The notes beneath the pieces were generated by a model that was given only the letters and a program-made list of their open reading frames with translations, ran no database searches and was not told the DNA's origin. The translations under genes and the position numbers were made by a program. From the NCBI GenBank assembly GCA_018287875.1, contig JAGVVL010000001.1, forward strand, positions 2,294,001-2,358,000: a stretch of DNA of 64,000 bases, given 5' to 3'. The DNA is from Nigrospora sphaerica (taxonomy: Eukaryota; Ascomycota; Sordariomycetes; Amphisphaeriales; Apiosporaceae). Positions 46,182 through 56,303 of this stretch are shown in pieces (position 1 is the first letter of the stretch; each line of letters opens with the position of its first letter).

Positions 46182-47580
46182 TACGGCATCTTGCAAAGTT
46201 ACTCGTGGTTGACGACCCCATGGGGACTTCAATCCAGTATTTACACCACCTCACGCCAGGTCTGCTCGTTTCTTCTGCGCGTGGATTTCACCCCTGCAAT
46301 CGGGGCTGTTTCCCTGTCGGCGCGGAGCGATTGCGGTCAGTCCTTGGTACATACAGTCCTGGCTGTGGCAATCCATAACGAACAAGAGGCAGCGATACGG
46401 AGACATTTTACGCGCGCGGGTACTCTGTGGCATTACACGCGGCTGTGATGTACGATTCCAAGCTCGCATCACATGATCCACGGTGCTCTCTGGAAAGAGA
46501 AAAATTACTTGGGGGGTTCCCGAAAATTGTGTCATGGAGACACGACGGGACCATGCAAATGCCAACTGTCGTCGTTGGTATGAGTGAAAGTGGCTGCTCG
46601 GATCACCTCAGGAGGCGGGTGGGGGAAGATCCAGGGAGCAAAGCCGAGACTGGCACTCGACTAACTGGCCAGGTAAATACTCGATGCCCTCAGGAGAGCC
46701 AGCTGTTGATACTTGAAGCAACAGCGAAAACATTACATACTGCTCTTTGAGGTGGGAAGGGTACACGCGCAGCACATGGCAGTCCAGTGCTGGCGGCTAA
46801 GCCCGAGTGTTAACAGAACGCGGTAGCAGTGATGAAGTCTAAATTCCTCGGAATTCTTTTCGCAACCTGGAAAAAGGACATTGTCTACTGAGGATGCGAA
46901 ATGATATCCAACGACCGCTGCTTCTCAAGTCTCTTAAACCTTTCATAGACGCCTTACTCATGACCCTTACATTAGTACTAAGGTATGCAGTCAACACAGT
47001 ACGAGTGGAACTTATGGTATGACCCCAATACCCGGGCATATCAGGACTGCTTGCCTGCCTCCACTTATCAACACGAGGTTCTCAACCCGATCACCATACG
47101 CCACCGAATGCAGGCCACTCCTGAGATTAGGTAATGACATTGTCACAGTGTTGAGATAATCTTATAATTGACGGTCGTGTCATCCGCAGCAGAAAATGGC
47201 ACCTACATAGCTTCAGACGGATGTCTAGGAGTGAAGTAAACCAGTCGTGGCTTCATAGTGTTTGCACGTTGCTGTGCAGACGGCTGCAAACAGCGGCATT
47301 TGCTGCTGAGCGCCCACCCGCCGATAAGCAGAATAACACCCGGGTATCTTGCACAAAACTTAACGCCTTACCCCGTGAGGCACTTGCCGCGCCCATGTCA
47401 TATCCTGCCCTTTGGGCCTCGACATTTTTAGTCTGCTGCTTAGACTCAGCAAACATGCGGAAAATGGGCGCCATTGCCTGGCTGTGGTCTTCCACAATGT
47501 CCTCCAACGCCCTTGGCCCTATCACGTCTCTAAATAACCTAACAAACGCCAAACACCGGCTCCAAATGCAGCTGAACCCA
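46182..47580. other. Convergent gap between THOC5 and TAF3-like gene
   Basis: AT-richer sequence around 46800-47230. A minus-strand open frame at 47253-47552, directly downstream of the TAF3-like stop, looks partly coding but has no ATG at its start. Nothing else seen. Confidence 0.4.
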
Positions 47581-48339
47581 TCATAGTTCCATCATTTCAA
47601 CCTCGTCGTCGGCCAGTGAGCTGAGGCCAGAACTAGGAGGTCTCGAGTCGGGTGAGCCGTCACGTGGTCGTTTTGTTGCGTCGCGCATTTTCTGGCGCCA
47701 TTCGTCGATACTGGAGACATCGCCGCCCTCTATAGGAATCTCGCCGTGATCGATGCCCTTGCCCAGGATTGTACCTGCGTACTTGGAGTCCTGGTCGTTT
47801 TTGTTGTGCTTCTTCTTCAATGCTGTCGCAGGCAGGCCAACGTTAGCAACCGACGGGGGTAGGAGGCGGCCCGAGGGGCTTTCGCTGAACTTACCAGAGA
47901 GATAATCCGTCACCGGTTCGTCGGCAGCCTCGTCAAGATCATTTTGCTCTTGTAGGGTACCCGCAACCTTGCGAATCTTGGCGTTCTTTTCGCCCTTGGC
48001 CCAGGATATGAAGCTGTCAACGCCTCTCGTATCTTCCTTGGTCGCCCACTGCTCAGCCGTGTGTGTGGGTATCGGCCCAAAGGCACCGCTCTCCTCGAGA
48101 GCCTTCCGCACCTCGACGATGGTCGGCCGCGTCGGCTCGGGAAGGCTCTCGCTGTTGCGCGCGGTCTTTTCACAGAGGACCATGAGGTAGCTGGCCACCA
48201 ACTCGGTGACGAAGTCCAGCACGGCGGGCGTGCAAGAATAGTAGCCTTGAGCGCGCAGGATCTGGAGCACCGTGGGTCGCAGGAGGGCGTGGTAGAATTG
48301 CGTCGAGGGTACGACGCGGGGCTGTTCGTTGTTGGCCAT
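47581..48339 (-). CDS. taf3: TFIID subunit TAF3-like, bromodomain-associated histone fold
   Basis: Minus-strand gene with ATG at 48339. An intron at 47823-47894 (72 nt, GTAAGT donor, GCTAAC branch) is very likely although stop-free; exons 48339-47895 and 47822-47581 give 228 residues. The N-terminal histone fold of the bromodomain-associated (Bromo_TP) family spans about 10-65 (FYHALLRPTVLQILRAQG, then AVLDFVTELVASYLM). In TFIID this fold pairs with TAF10. The rest is charged and disordered, with a Lys-rich patch (LKKKHNKN) and an acidic C-terminus (DDEVEMMEL). Fungal TAF3 lacks the PHD finger of the animal protein, as here. TAF8 has a related fold and cannot be fully excluded, but the motif and short tail fit TAF3 better. 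Head-to-head with TAF7. Confidence 0.75.
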   Translation of the reverse strand: MANNEQPRVVPSTQFYHALLRPTVLQILRAQGYYSCTPAVLDFVTELVASYLMVLCEKTARNSESLPEPTRPTIVEVRKALEESGAFGPIPTHTAEQWATKEDTRGVDSFISWAKGEKNAKIRKVAGTLQEQNDLDEAADEPVTDYLSGKFSESPSGRLLPPSVANVGLPATALKKKHNKNDQDSKYAGTILGKGIDHGEIPIEGGDVSSIDEWRQKMRDATKRPRDGSPDSRPPSSGLSSLADDEVEMMEL

Positions 48340-49850
48340 TGTTTCCGTGCTGCTCCGAGGGCGGATGTTCAGCAAAGTGGTAGACTGCCGAAATCCGGAG
48401 GTGAAGACGGAGCGCCGGCGAGGTTCGTTTGAGCGCGTTCGGGTTGATCAAGCCGCGACGGGGCCGATTCGCTTTGCGCCGGTGGGGGAGGTGGAAGCTG
48501 GTCGAAAGTGGCGGATAAGAGGTAGGCGTCATCTGCTTCCCGAATTCGAGAAGGAGGAGGAGAAGAGGCCCGAGAAGAGGCGGCGTGACGGACTAGGACC
48601 AGTAATGAATTCGACTTGGTGGGAGCTTCAAACGGTCTTGACCATGAATCCAGCTTTCCAGCAGTGCTCTCCACTTTCAGTGGTGAATGCGATGTGGGAC
48701 ATTGGGGAGCCTCCTAAGGATAGTGCAGGTACTGGAGGAAGGTAGGGTACATACATACATGTACGTGCTTCCGATCCAGTACACAGGTAAACTACCTTCG
48801 TACCAAACCTAGCCCTGCATGATGGGCCAGACGGGGGGGGGGGTCTGAAGGCGCAACTCTTTCGAGACTTCAGTATCTGGGGCTAAAGACGAGCAACGTA
48901 GCAAGCAGAGGTTGGCATGTTGTAGTTAATCCATCACAATATGCCTTCCTGAAGGCGGAGGAACAGCTCTGCCCTGGGGGACGGCACAGACTGGAAAGCC
49001 GAGCTGGAGTGGGCCTTTCTTTACACTGCGACCAGTCGACTGGAACCATCCATGTACAGTGTACGACAACAACAGGAGCCCGATAGTCTGTATGGGCAGT
49101 CTTCCGCTACTTACACGCACCGTGCGACTTCCTTTGCTTTAGATGATCAATGAAAATAATTCTTCTCATCCACCCCAAACCAAGGGATGGCTGACTGGCA
49201 TGGAGGTAAGTTGAGTAGGTGTCAGATTGGATATGTTTGCTGGAACAGATACATACTTTAGCCATATACATATATAATACTTATGTTGGAATCCGTACAT
49301 ACAAGTCCGCCACAAAATAATAAATGGTGACCTGAATCATATTCTACCGACACTATTTAGCGTATATAACTTAAGTCTTAGGGACTTAAAAGTACTTCGC
49401 GTCCCACGAAAAGGGCAAGTTCTAAACATACATGATGTAGCTAGAGCTTATAGTATGGAGGAGGTATCTTTCATGTTATGCTGTGTCATCCTGCGCAGCT
49501 TGCTCAAGGCCAGGCAGGGCCGGGTCAGCGAGCTCCTGCCCCGCCACAATTCAGGCCAGTCGCGCTAGCGCACGCAGCTTGACGCGATCGATGCGCCCAA
49601 GTCGGAAGTGCCATCGTGCCCCATACATCATCCATCACCCCATGCAATCGATGCCGGCACCCATTCATCCACTGGCCTTGCTGGATACCTCTTCAGCTGT
49701 TCGCGACTGCCTCTTTCCGCATTCGCGACGTGGGTGCCAAGGTCCATCAGTCACGTACCGACGGCTACACCAAGCAATCCATCTGCCGACGAACCGCCTC
49801 GCTCTCTGAACCCAGAGCTCTCGCGCTTTCCCACCACCACCTCTGTCAAC
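48340..49850. other. Divergent region between TAF3-like and TAF7 genes
   Basis: The CT-rich leader of the TAF3-like gene occupies about 48340-48680. An 11-G run lies at 48833-48843 and an AT-rich patch at about 49240-49480. The TAF7 leader is on the right. An in-frame extension of TAF7 to 49608 has no ATG and looks untranslated. Confidence 0.55.
48833..48843. repeat. Homopolymer run of 11 G
   Basis: G tract in intergenic DNA, followed by TCTGA as is the 15-G run at 35240-35254. Confidence 0.9.
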
Positions 49851-51410
49851 ATGGCGGACAGCAGCGGTAACAAGAAGCCTTCATTGAAGCTCAGTACTGG
49901 TGGCAGCCAGGACATGCCGCCGCCTCGTACCACCGACATCAAGTCTGCCGCAACCCCTTCCACTGAAAACCCCCGACCCATCTTGAAGCTCAATACCGGA
50001 TCGCGCGCTCCATCTTTCAGTGGCGATGGCCTCCCTACCCCCGGCGGCTCGGAAAGGAAGATCAAGATCAAGATCAACGCAAGCCAGCCTGGTACGCCTT
50101 CCTCTGCTACGCCACTCATTAAGACCAAGGCCGGTAGACAGCCCAAGCCCACTTCGAAGATCATCGACTCCAAGAAGCGCAGCTACTCGAGCGACGAGGA
50201 CCAGCCCTTGTCCGTATCCAAGAAAATCATGGTGAAAAAGGCCCCCGTCGTCAGCGCTTCAACTCCGCTCGGCATCAAATGGCGCGCCCGCGGCGAACCG
50301 GTGAAACACAGACCAGGCGATGCCTACGATTCTGAGGCCGACGACAAAGAGACGGATCCCGTGCGGGAAACCATCATGATTCTTCGTACAATGCCTGGTC
50401 CTTCGACCGAGTACTTGCGCAACGCTCTTGAACAGGGCACCGTGGGTGTACCCAAACAAAATGGAGGAGCGGATGTCAACATACAGTTCATCGAAGGCAA
50501 GGAGCGCAGGGCCATGGTAACCCTCAATGGGGAGCATTACGCCGCCGTGCTAGTCGACTTGCCCACCATCACCGAAGCCATGAAGTCATGGGATCGCAAA
50601 GCTATGATGAAAAACTCCGACGTCACTCAGATGCTGCTATGCTTCACGCAGGTGAGGAATGAGGCCGAAGCGAAGACCGTCCCACTCCCAGCAATGGCCC
50701 AAAAGAACGAGTTGAAATGGCCTCATGGTCTGACACCGCCGATGCACGATGCCGTCAACCGAAGATTCAGGAAAGTACTGTCAGAAAAACAGTTGGCCAG
50801 CGTGAGCAGCCAGGTCAAGAAACTGATAGCCGACGACGCGAACGCTGCGTCCACGCACATCGAGTACATACAGGACAACGACGACGAAAACATGTCGGAC
50901 TCGGGCGCGGACGCCGAGGGCGAGGAGGACGATGTGGACTACTTTGGGCCTCAAGCTGAGGCGGAGGAAGAGGACGAGGAAGAAATCAACGATGCTGACC
51001 TGGAGGCCGAGTTTGAGGCAGCTGACCTCGACGATATGATGATGGACGCCCCTACTCCTGCCACCCAGGCCGAGGCTGCCACACCGATGACATTTGGGGC
51101 TGCCACACCGGCTGCTCCCGCCGCAGATGCCAGTGATGGTGAGGCGGACGATGACGACGAGGAGGAAGAGGTTTCTGAAGAGGATGATGAGGACGACGAG
51201 GAGCTCGACGAAGAGGAACAACGAAAGCAAGCAGAGGACCGAGAGAGCCGCGAAGACTTGCGCCAGCTCCAAAAACAACTTTCACAGGCCGAGGAGCAAC
51301 TCCAGGCTCAGAACAACCCGATTCTCCGGAAACGTATTTTCAACACCATTGTCAAGACCAAGGAGGAAATCGCTCTCAAGAAAGCGAAGCTTGGAATCCA
51401 GGACGACTAG
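49851..51410 (+). CDS. taf7: TFIID subunit TAF7 (TAFII55)
   Basis: Single-exon gene of 519 residues starting at the ATG at 49851. The N-terminal 140 residues are basic and Ser/Pro-rich with KIKIKIN and KKRSYSSDEDQ patches (likely nuclear signals). The TAFII55 domain spans about 160-290 (ETIMILRTMP, NIQFIEGKERRAMVTLNG, AVLVDLPTITEAMKSWD, TVPLPAM, WPHGLTPPM). A very acidic region follows (about 340-460) with long Glu/Asp runs. The C-terminus is a coiled coil (LRQLQKQLSQAEEQLQAQNN). TAF7 binds TAF1 and restrains its activity until initiation; in yeast and animals the domain order is the same. The acidic tract is longer than in the human protein. Transcribed away from the TAF3-like gene, with about 1.5 kb between the starts. 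Confidence 0.92.
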   Translation: MADSSGNKKPSLKLSTGGSQDMPPPRTTDIKSAATPSTENPRPILKLNTGSRAPSFSGDGLPTPGGSERKIKIKINASQPGTPSSATPLIKTKAGRQPKPTSKIIDSKKRSYSSDEDQPLSVSKKIMVKKAPVVSASTPLGIKWRARGEPVKHRPGDAYDSEADDKETDPVRETIMILRTMPGPSTEYLRNALEQGTVGVPKQNGGADVNIQFIEGKERRAMVTLNGEHYAAVLVDLPTITEAMKSWDRKAMMKNSDVTQMLLCFTQVRNEAEAKTVPLPAMAQKNELKWPHGLTPPMHDAVNRRFRKVLSEKQLASVSSQVKKLIADDANAASTHIEYIQDNDDENMSDSGADAEGEEDDVDYFGPQAEAEEEDEEEINDADLEAEFEAADLDDMMMDAPTPATQAEAATPMTFGAATPAAPAADASDGEADDDDEEEEVSEEDDEDDEELDEEEQRKQAEDRESREDLRQLQKQLSQAEEQLQAQNNPILRKRIFNTIVKTKEEIALKKAKLGIQDD

Positions 51411-51937
51411 TGCCAAAATCAGTTTTTGGACGATCCTCTATTTGCAGCGAGCACGTTGGCCCATGTAGGCAACACTGCCGTGTTGGGATACCAGCAATTG
51501 GGAGGATCCGCAGGAATGAAAACTTTCCAGGCAGGCAGAAAACTCGCGATGCGGGCGGTTTCATTACAAGGGGCGCTGGAACGGAATGGAATGATACCCA
51601 CGGCTCTTTAGCGGCTAGCACCAGATAGACGTGTACTAGTTATGAGCAGATATTGACTTGAATACCCTGACAGTGTCCATCTTGCATGTACGACGCGGTC
51701 TCGGGTGGCTTCTCCTTTTGCTGCTTGGTTTCTTATCGTCTATTGTACAGTGTATAGTATGGCTCCCTACAAAGCCAGGACGTTCCTATCCGGCCATGGA
51801 ATGGAACATCGCATGCCTACAGAACGTACAGTCTTCTTCACGCGATAGATCAGGCGTCGATATGCCTGACCGTCCTCGCTGTTCCTCCCCCGTCCCCAAT
51901 AATATGGAAGCATATCCCACACGCTCCCACGTACATC
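51411..51937. other. Convergent intergenic gap
   Basis: 3' flanks of TAF7 (+) and the mL54 gene (-). No gene seen. Confidence 0.55.
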
Positions 51938-52788
51938 TTACATGGACTTGAGGTAGTTATCCTCCTTGATCTTGGCTTTGCGTTCGCGGCGCATGGCCTG
52001 GCGAAGCGCCTCGCGCGCCTCGGCTGCGGCAAGGGCTCCCTCCGTGGTGCCCTCTGCGTTGGCCGGTAGGTTGATGCTTTGCTGCTGCATCGGGATCTTG
52101 GGCGCCAGTGCTTCGAGGTTGCCCTCGGCCAACAGACGGGCCTCGAGCGCACGAGCGCGCTTGGCCGCGATACGACGCTGTTTCTTCGACTTGGCTGGCG
52201 AGCAATGGCTGTTAGCAACAAGAACTTGCAATGGAGAAATATAGAAGAGGGCGGGGGGAGGGCGTGGCGGGGGGGACCACGGAGAGACGTAGATGGATGG
52301 CAGGAGCCCGTCTTCGCCGCGGCCAGCCTAAAAGAGAAGCATGGGGGGACAGGGATAGACGCACAGAATTCATCACCGCCCTCGTCGGCGTCCTCGTCGG
52401 CGGCCTTCTTCTGCACGTCAAGGCACCGCCAGAGCCAGGCGGGGTACTTGTTGTCGGCCATGGCCACGGGGTCCGTCTGGTTCTTGAAGTAGTTGAGGCC
52501 GCTCAGGATGGTGCCGGTGGCGCAGGCCGACAGGGACTGCGACGGCTCGTCGGCGGCGGCGTCGGCGCCCTTGTCGGACAGCGGAGCCTTGAAGACGGGG
52601 TTGGGGGTGTCGGGCGGCGGCACCGGGCCCGCGACCGCTGAGGCGGGCGCGGCGTCCGTCTTGCCTCGCCGGGGCAGCGAGGTGGACAGCGGGCGGCGGG
52701 CGAGGGCGAGGGCCGGGGCGCCGGCGGGCGCGGGGCGACGACCCAGCGCCGTCGACGCCGCGCTTCGTATACAGCTGCGGCAGATCAT
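51938..52788 (-). CDS. mrpl37: Mitochondrial ribosomal protein mL54 (yeast Mrpl37)
   Basis: Two exons on the minus strand (52788-52365, 52194-51938; 170-nt intron, GTGCGT donor, GCTAACAG near the acceptor) give 226 residues. The Arg/Ala-rich presequence (about 1-42) is typical for mitochondrial import. The mL54 signature lies at about 98-125 (SGLNYFKNQTDPVAM, then YPAWLWRCLDV). The C-terminal half is a basic helical extension (KSKKQRRIAAKRARALEARL). It is a component of the large subunit of the mitoribosome. The second exon restores the expected EFSKSKKQRR join, which supports the splice. The intron is the longest in the window. Confidence 0.9.
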
Positions 52789-53225
52789 GATGCGTCGTGA
52801 TGCTGGTGGTTGGGTGGGGGGTGGGAACGAGGTGCCGAGTCGCGCGCTGGCGGAAACCGAAGCTCGCCCTCCAGAAATTTTGTATGTACCTTTGACCCCC
52901 CCAGGCCCGGGCCGGATGGGGCCTTACTTAGTCGCGACGCCTTATCCGAGATGGACGCATGCGTGCGCCGACCCCCTCCCTCACGTCGACGCAGCGAGTC
53001 CACGCGCAGAGAGTCAGGCCATGCATGGAATTGTTTTCGTCCACTCTACGTATTTACAAAAGGCCAATTGTATGCCCGCTGGTCCTCTACCTGTGGCTGT
53101 CTCGGCCACGTGTGGATCCAACGCCGCCCAGCTCGCATCTCGCCATCCACGACAAGCCGATTGCCGGGGGCGAAACCATCCGTCCGCCCGCCGACCCGGG
53201 CCTTCCTCCGTCCGAACACCCACAT
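52789..53225. other. Promoter region of the mL54 gene
   Basis: Intergenic stretch between two co-directional minus-strand genes. It holds the mL54 promoter and the 3' flank of the complex I gene. No gene seen. Confidence 0.5.
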
Positions 53226-53723
53226 CTAGTTTTTCTTGGGTGCGTTCTTGGCGGCCACTGTCGGGTCGACAGCGCCTTGGGCGGCGGCCCATTGCTGGGG
53301 CGTCGTGTAGTTCTGCTGCTCGAAGAGGAAACCACGCACGCGGTGCTTCTCGAGCATTTGGAGGTATCTCTCTGTTCCATAGTCAGCATTACGACGGTAA
53401 AACAGACAACGCACCCGTGAGGGCGTCAGGGGGCACCGCCGGGCGCCAATGGCGCCTCGTGCTCCCGCCGCCCCGCGTCCGTATGCCGGCCACTGACCTC
53501 TCAAGTGACCGCACTTCTCCAGGTGGTTGACGCCCTCCCTGTAGTAGCATTTGCTCAGCTCCTCGCGCACCAGGCGGCCCATCATGACCTGGACCCATTG
53601 CTCCCGGACCACGGCATCCTGGGCGGCCTTCAGGGCCTTGTTGTCGTCGTAGTCGACGCCGTCAAATGTCGGCGCAACCTTGGGCTTCTTCGCCAGGAAG
53701 GCCTCGGACTCGGGAGTCGGCAT
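53226..53723 (-). CDS. Complex I subunit NUO-12.3 (NDUFB10/PDSW)
   Basis: Two exons on the minus strand (53723-53498, 53371-53226; 126-nt intron with TGCTGAC branch) give 123 residues. The protein starts with MPTPESEAFLAKKPKV and carries the family core VMMGRLVREELSKCYYREG, then LEKCGHLRERYLQML with the two Cys of the PDSW family. No cleavable presequence is seen, as expected. It is an accessory subunit of the membrane arm of mitochondrial NADH:ubiquinone oxidoreductase, on the intermembrane-space side. The Ala/Asn/Lys-rich C-terminal tail is variable among fungi. It lies 440 bp upstream of the mL54 gene in the same direction. Confidence 0.9.
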   Translation of the reverse strand: MPTPESEAFLAKKPKVAPTFDGVDYDDNKALKAAQDAVVREQWVQVMMGRLVREELSKCYYREGVNHLEKCGHLRGQWPAYGRGAAGARGAIGARRCPLTPSRVRCLFYRRNADYGTERYLQMLEKHRVRGFLFEQQNYTTPQQWAAAQGAVDPTVAAKNAPKKN

Positions 53724-54231
53724 GGTGGATGTCTTTTCCTCTGTGTGGGAGGGAAATGAGTGTCGAGGCGGCCGGTCGTCGGGTGAGAGTGTGTAGTCGA
53801 CCTTCGCGTGTGTTGGGAGCTGGTCTTCTGCTATGGCGTTTGTGACGAAGCTGCAGCAACTAAGCTCCGAGTTCAACGCTCCCGCTCCACGGCACTGCTG
53901 CCTCGGAATCCAGGCATCCAGATTGCCCAGAGAAACCAGCTCCCCCCCCCCCCCCCCACACCTTCCGGCTTATCGCGTGTTGGTCCGTGTTATCGGCTCA
54001 AGTCACCGCCTAAAAGTTGAGAGCCCATTTCCCCACTTAAAAGAAAAAAGTCCCTTCCTGCAGCGGCAAAAAAAAAAAAACCAGTAAAAAAACTTAGCTG
54101 GGTTCTGTCCACGTTAAATAGGTGCCTTCTGCCGTGGTTTACAGTCGCTGGTCTTACCTCCTGCATCCCTCTTTCCCTTCCCACGTACCCTTTCTTTCTC
54201 CCAATAGATCGCGTCCGCAATCATTTTCACA
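53724..54231. other. Divergent promoter, complex I gene and nucleolin-like gene
   Basis: About 500 bp shared upstream region. Contains a 16-C run and A-rich tracts around 54040-54090. No gene seen. Confidence 0.55.
53942..53957. repeat. Homopolymer run of 16 C
   Basis: Uninterrupted C tract in the divergent promoter. Confidence 0.9.
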
Positions 54232-55782
54232 ATGGGCAGCAAGGTCAAGCAAGCATCCACTAAGGTGGCCAAGGCTACCAAGGCCTCGCCCGTCAAAGAC
54301 GCTGGTGTCACCAAGTCCAAGAAGGTCACCAAAGAGGTCGCCGTCAAGTCCTCCGGCAAGGACAAGAAGAAGAGCAAGAAGGTCGAGTCCGAGTCCGAGT
54401 CCTCCGAGAGCGAGGAGGAGGAGGAGGAGTCCGACGCTTCTGGCTCCGACTCCGACTCTTCCGAGTCCTCGGAGGAGGAGAAGCCCGCCCCCAAGGCCGC
54501 CAAGGCCAAGACCAACGGCAAGGCTGCTGCCGCCCCCGCTACCAACGGAAAGGCCAAGAAGGCTGAGGCCAAAAAGGTCGAGGAGTCCTCAGACTCTGAC
54601 TCCGACTCGGATGAGGAGGAGGACTCTGACAGCGAGAGCGACGAAGACGCCCTGAAGAAGGCTACTACTGCCACCGCCAAGGCCCAGAAGGTTACCAAGG
54701 AGGTTCGTACATGGCATCCCAAGTCCGCGACTCTTTCTTTGCTAACACATATTTACCAGTCTTCCGACTCTGACTCTGACTCCGACGACGATTCCGATGA
54801 CGACGAGGAGGAGGCTGAGGATTCCGACGACAGCGACGATTCGGACGAGTCCGAGGAGGAGAAGAAGACCGAGGCTCCCTCCAAGAAGCGCAAGGCTGAT
54901 GATGAGGAGAGCGCTCCCGCCAAGAAGGCCAAGTCGGATGGCTCTGAGCCTACCACCCTCTTCGTCGGCAACCTGGGCTGGGGTGTCAACGATGACATTC
55001 TCTACGACACTTTCAAGGACTGCGAGGGTATCGAGAATGCCCGTGTCGTCACTGATCGCCAGATGCAGCGATCCAAGGGCTTCGGCTACGTCGACTTCAA
55101 CAGCCACGAGGCTTGCAAGGCCGCGCACGAGAAGATGCAGGGTTATGAGCTCGAGGGCCGCGCCATGAACATCGACTTCTCCCAGCCCCGTCCTGCAAAC
55201 GATGATGCTGGCGCCCGTGCTGCCAACCGTGCGCAGCAGCACGGTGACACCACCAGTCCCGAGAGCGACACCCTTTTCGTCGGCAACCTGCCTTTCGAGG
55301 CTGACGAGGAGGTCGTTACTGCTTTCTTCTCCGATGCTGCCGAGGTCAAGAACCTGCGTCTGCCCACTGACCAGTGAGTCCACTCGCCATAACAAGTTAC
55401 CTCCTTGACCACGATCTAACTTTTCAACAGGGAGTCTGGCAACCGCAAGGGTTTCGGTTACGTGACCTTCAACAGCATCGAGGATGCTAAGAGTGCCTTC
55501 GAGGCCAAGAACGGTGCTTATATCGGCGAGGGCCGTTCCTCCCGCGCTGTCCGCCTGGACTTTGCCAGCCAGCGTCCTCCCCGTGAGGGTGGTTTCGGCG
55601 GTGGCCGTGGCGGTGGTGGCCGTGGCGGTGGCCGTGGCGGCTTCGGTGGTCGTGGTGGCGGCCGTGGCGGCGGCGGTGGCTTCGGTGGCCGTGGCGGTGG
55701 TGGCCGTGGTGGTGGCCGTGGCGGCGGCTTCGGTGGCGGCCGTGGCGGCGGTGGTTTCCAGGGAAAGAAGATCACTTTCTAA
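54232..55782 (+). CDS. nsr1: Nucleolin-like protein (Nsr1/Gar2 type)
   Basis: Three exons (54232-54702, 54760-55373, 55431-55782; both introns 57 nt) give 478 residues. The first intron is stop-free and of length 3n, but it would insert a hydrophobic stretch into an acidic tract; GCTAAC and ACCAG mark it as an intron. Residues 1-220 alternate Lys/Ala-rich blocks with Ser/Asp/Glu runs (casein-kinase-2-type sites). Two RRMs follow: about 222-298 (RNP2 LFVGNL, RNP1 KGFGYVDF) and about 325-403 (LFVGNL, KGFGYVTF). A Gly/Arg-rich RGG tail of about 65 residues ends the protein. This order is diagnostic for Nsr1/Gar2, nucleolar proteins needed for pre-rRNA processing and 40S assembly. The RGG tail is the usual target of arginine methyltransferase. 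Confidence 0.93.
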
Positions 55783-55846
55783 GCTGGCCAAAAACCAGTG
55801 GGAGGCGCCAGAGAGACCAGACCAGAGTGATCAGCCGCACTTTTAT

Positions 55847-56303
55847 GAGGGCTCGTCGGAACGCAACTGTTGTCATTGTGGGTTGTCGGCTTTGAACTTT
55901 CACTCCTCCGGGAGTCGTGGGCTTCGAGGGCTAAACTCCAACACGACGTGTTGGAGTTGCGATACACCTGAGGGCTTTACCAGAGGGCATTACCAGAGGT
56001 CTTTGACCTCGACGTGGTTCTGTGGGCTCGTGGCTTTCAAGCGAAGACGTTTCAGTTCGGGTTCTCCGTTCTGCCTTTGGCGCTCTGGCATACGCCGGCG
56101 GTGGGCTTTTCATTTGAGGGCTCTGTGGGCTTCTTTCGGTCATCGAGTTGAGCTGAGACTCGACGATGCTCTGCTGGGGGGCATCTTGAAGTGGACGCCT
56201 CTTCTCACTCTTTGAGGGCTTGTTCGGCGTTGAGGGCTACAAAAAGTTTCTTTCGGTGGTCTTGCGGCTAGACTACCTGGCGTTTCGGGTTCCTCCTGAG
56301 GGC
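55847..56303. repeat. Eight dispersed copies of GAGGGC
   Basis: GAGGGC starts at 55847, 55926, 55970, 55983, 56116, 56214, 56232 and 56298, mostly as TGAGGGCT. GTGGGCT variants lie between. All are on the plus strand, in the 3' flank of the nucleolin-like gene. Unknown element. Confidence 0.75.
55934..55958. repeat. Palindrome with 12-bp arms and one central base
   Basis: AACTCCAACACG, one A, then the exact complement CGTGTTGGAGTT. As RNA it could fold with an 11-bp stem and a 3-nt loop. Confidence 0.85.

Noticed and set aside
48369..48674. Open frame in front of the TAF3-like ATG on the minus strand
   Set aside because: CT-rich leader sequence without ATG start; best read as 5' UTR.
49608..49850. 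In-frame N-terminal extension of TAF7
   Set aside because: It begins at a non-ATG codon and has leader-like composition; the ATG at 49851 starts the family N-terminus.
55484..56215. 243-codon Val/Ala-rich frame overlapping the RGG exon
   Set aside because: Shifted-frame product of the GGT/CGT repeats that encode the RGG tail.
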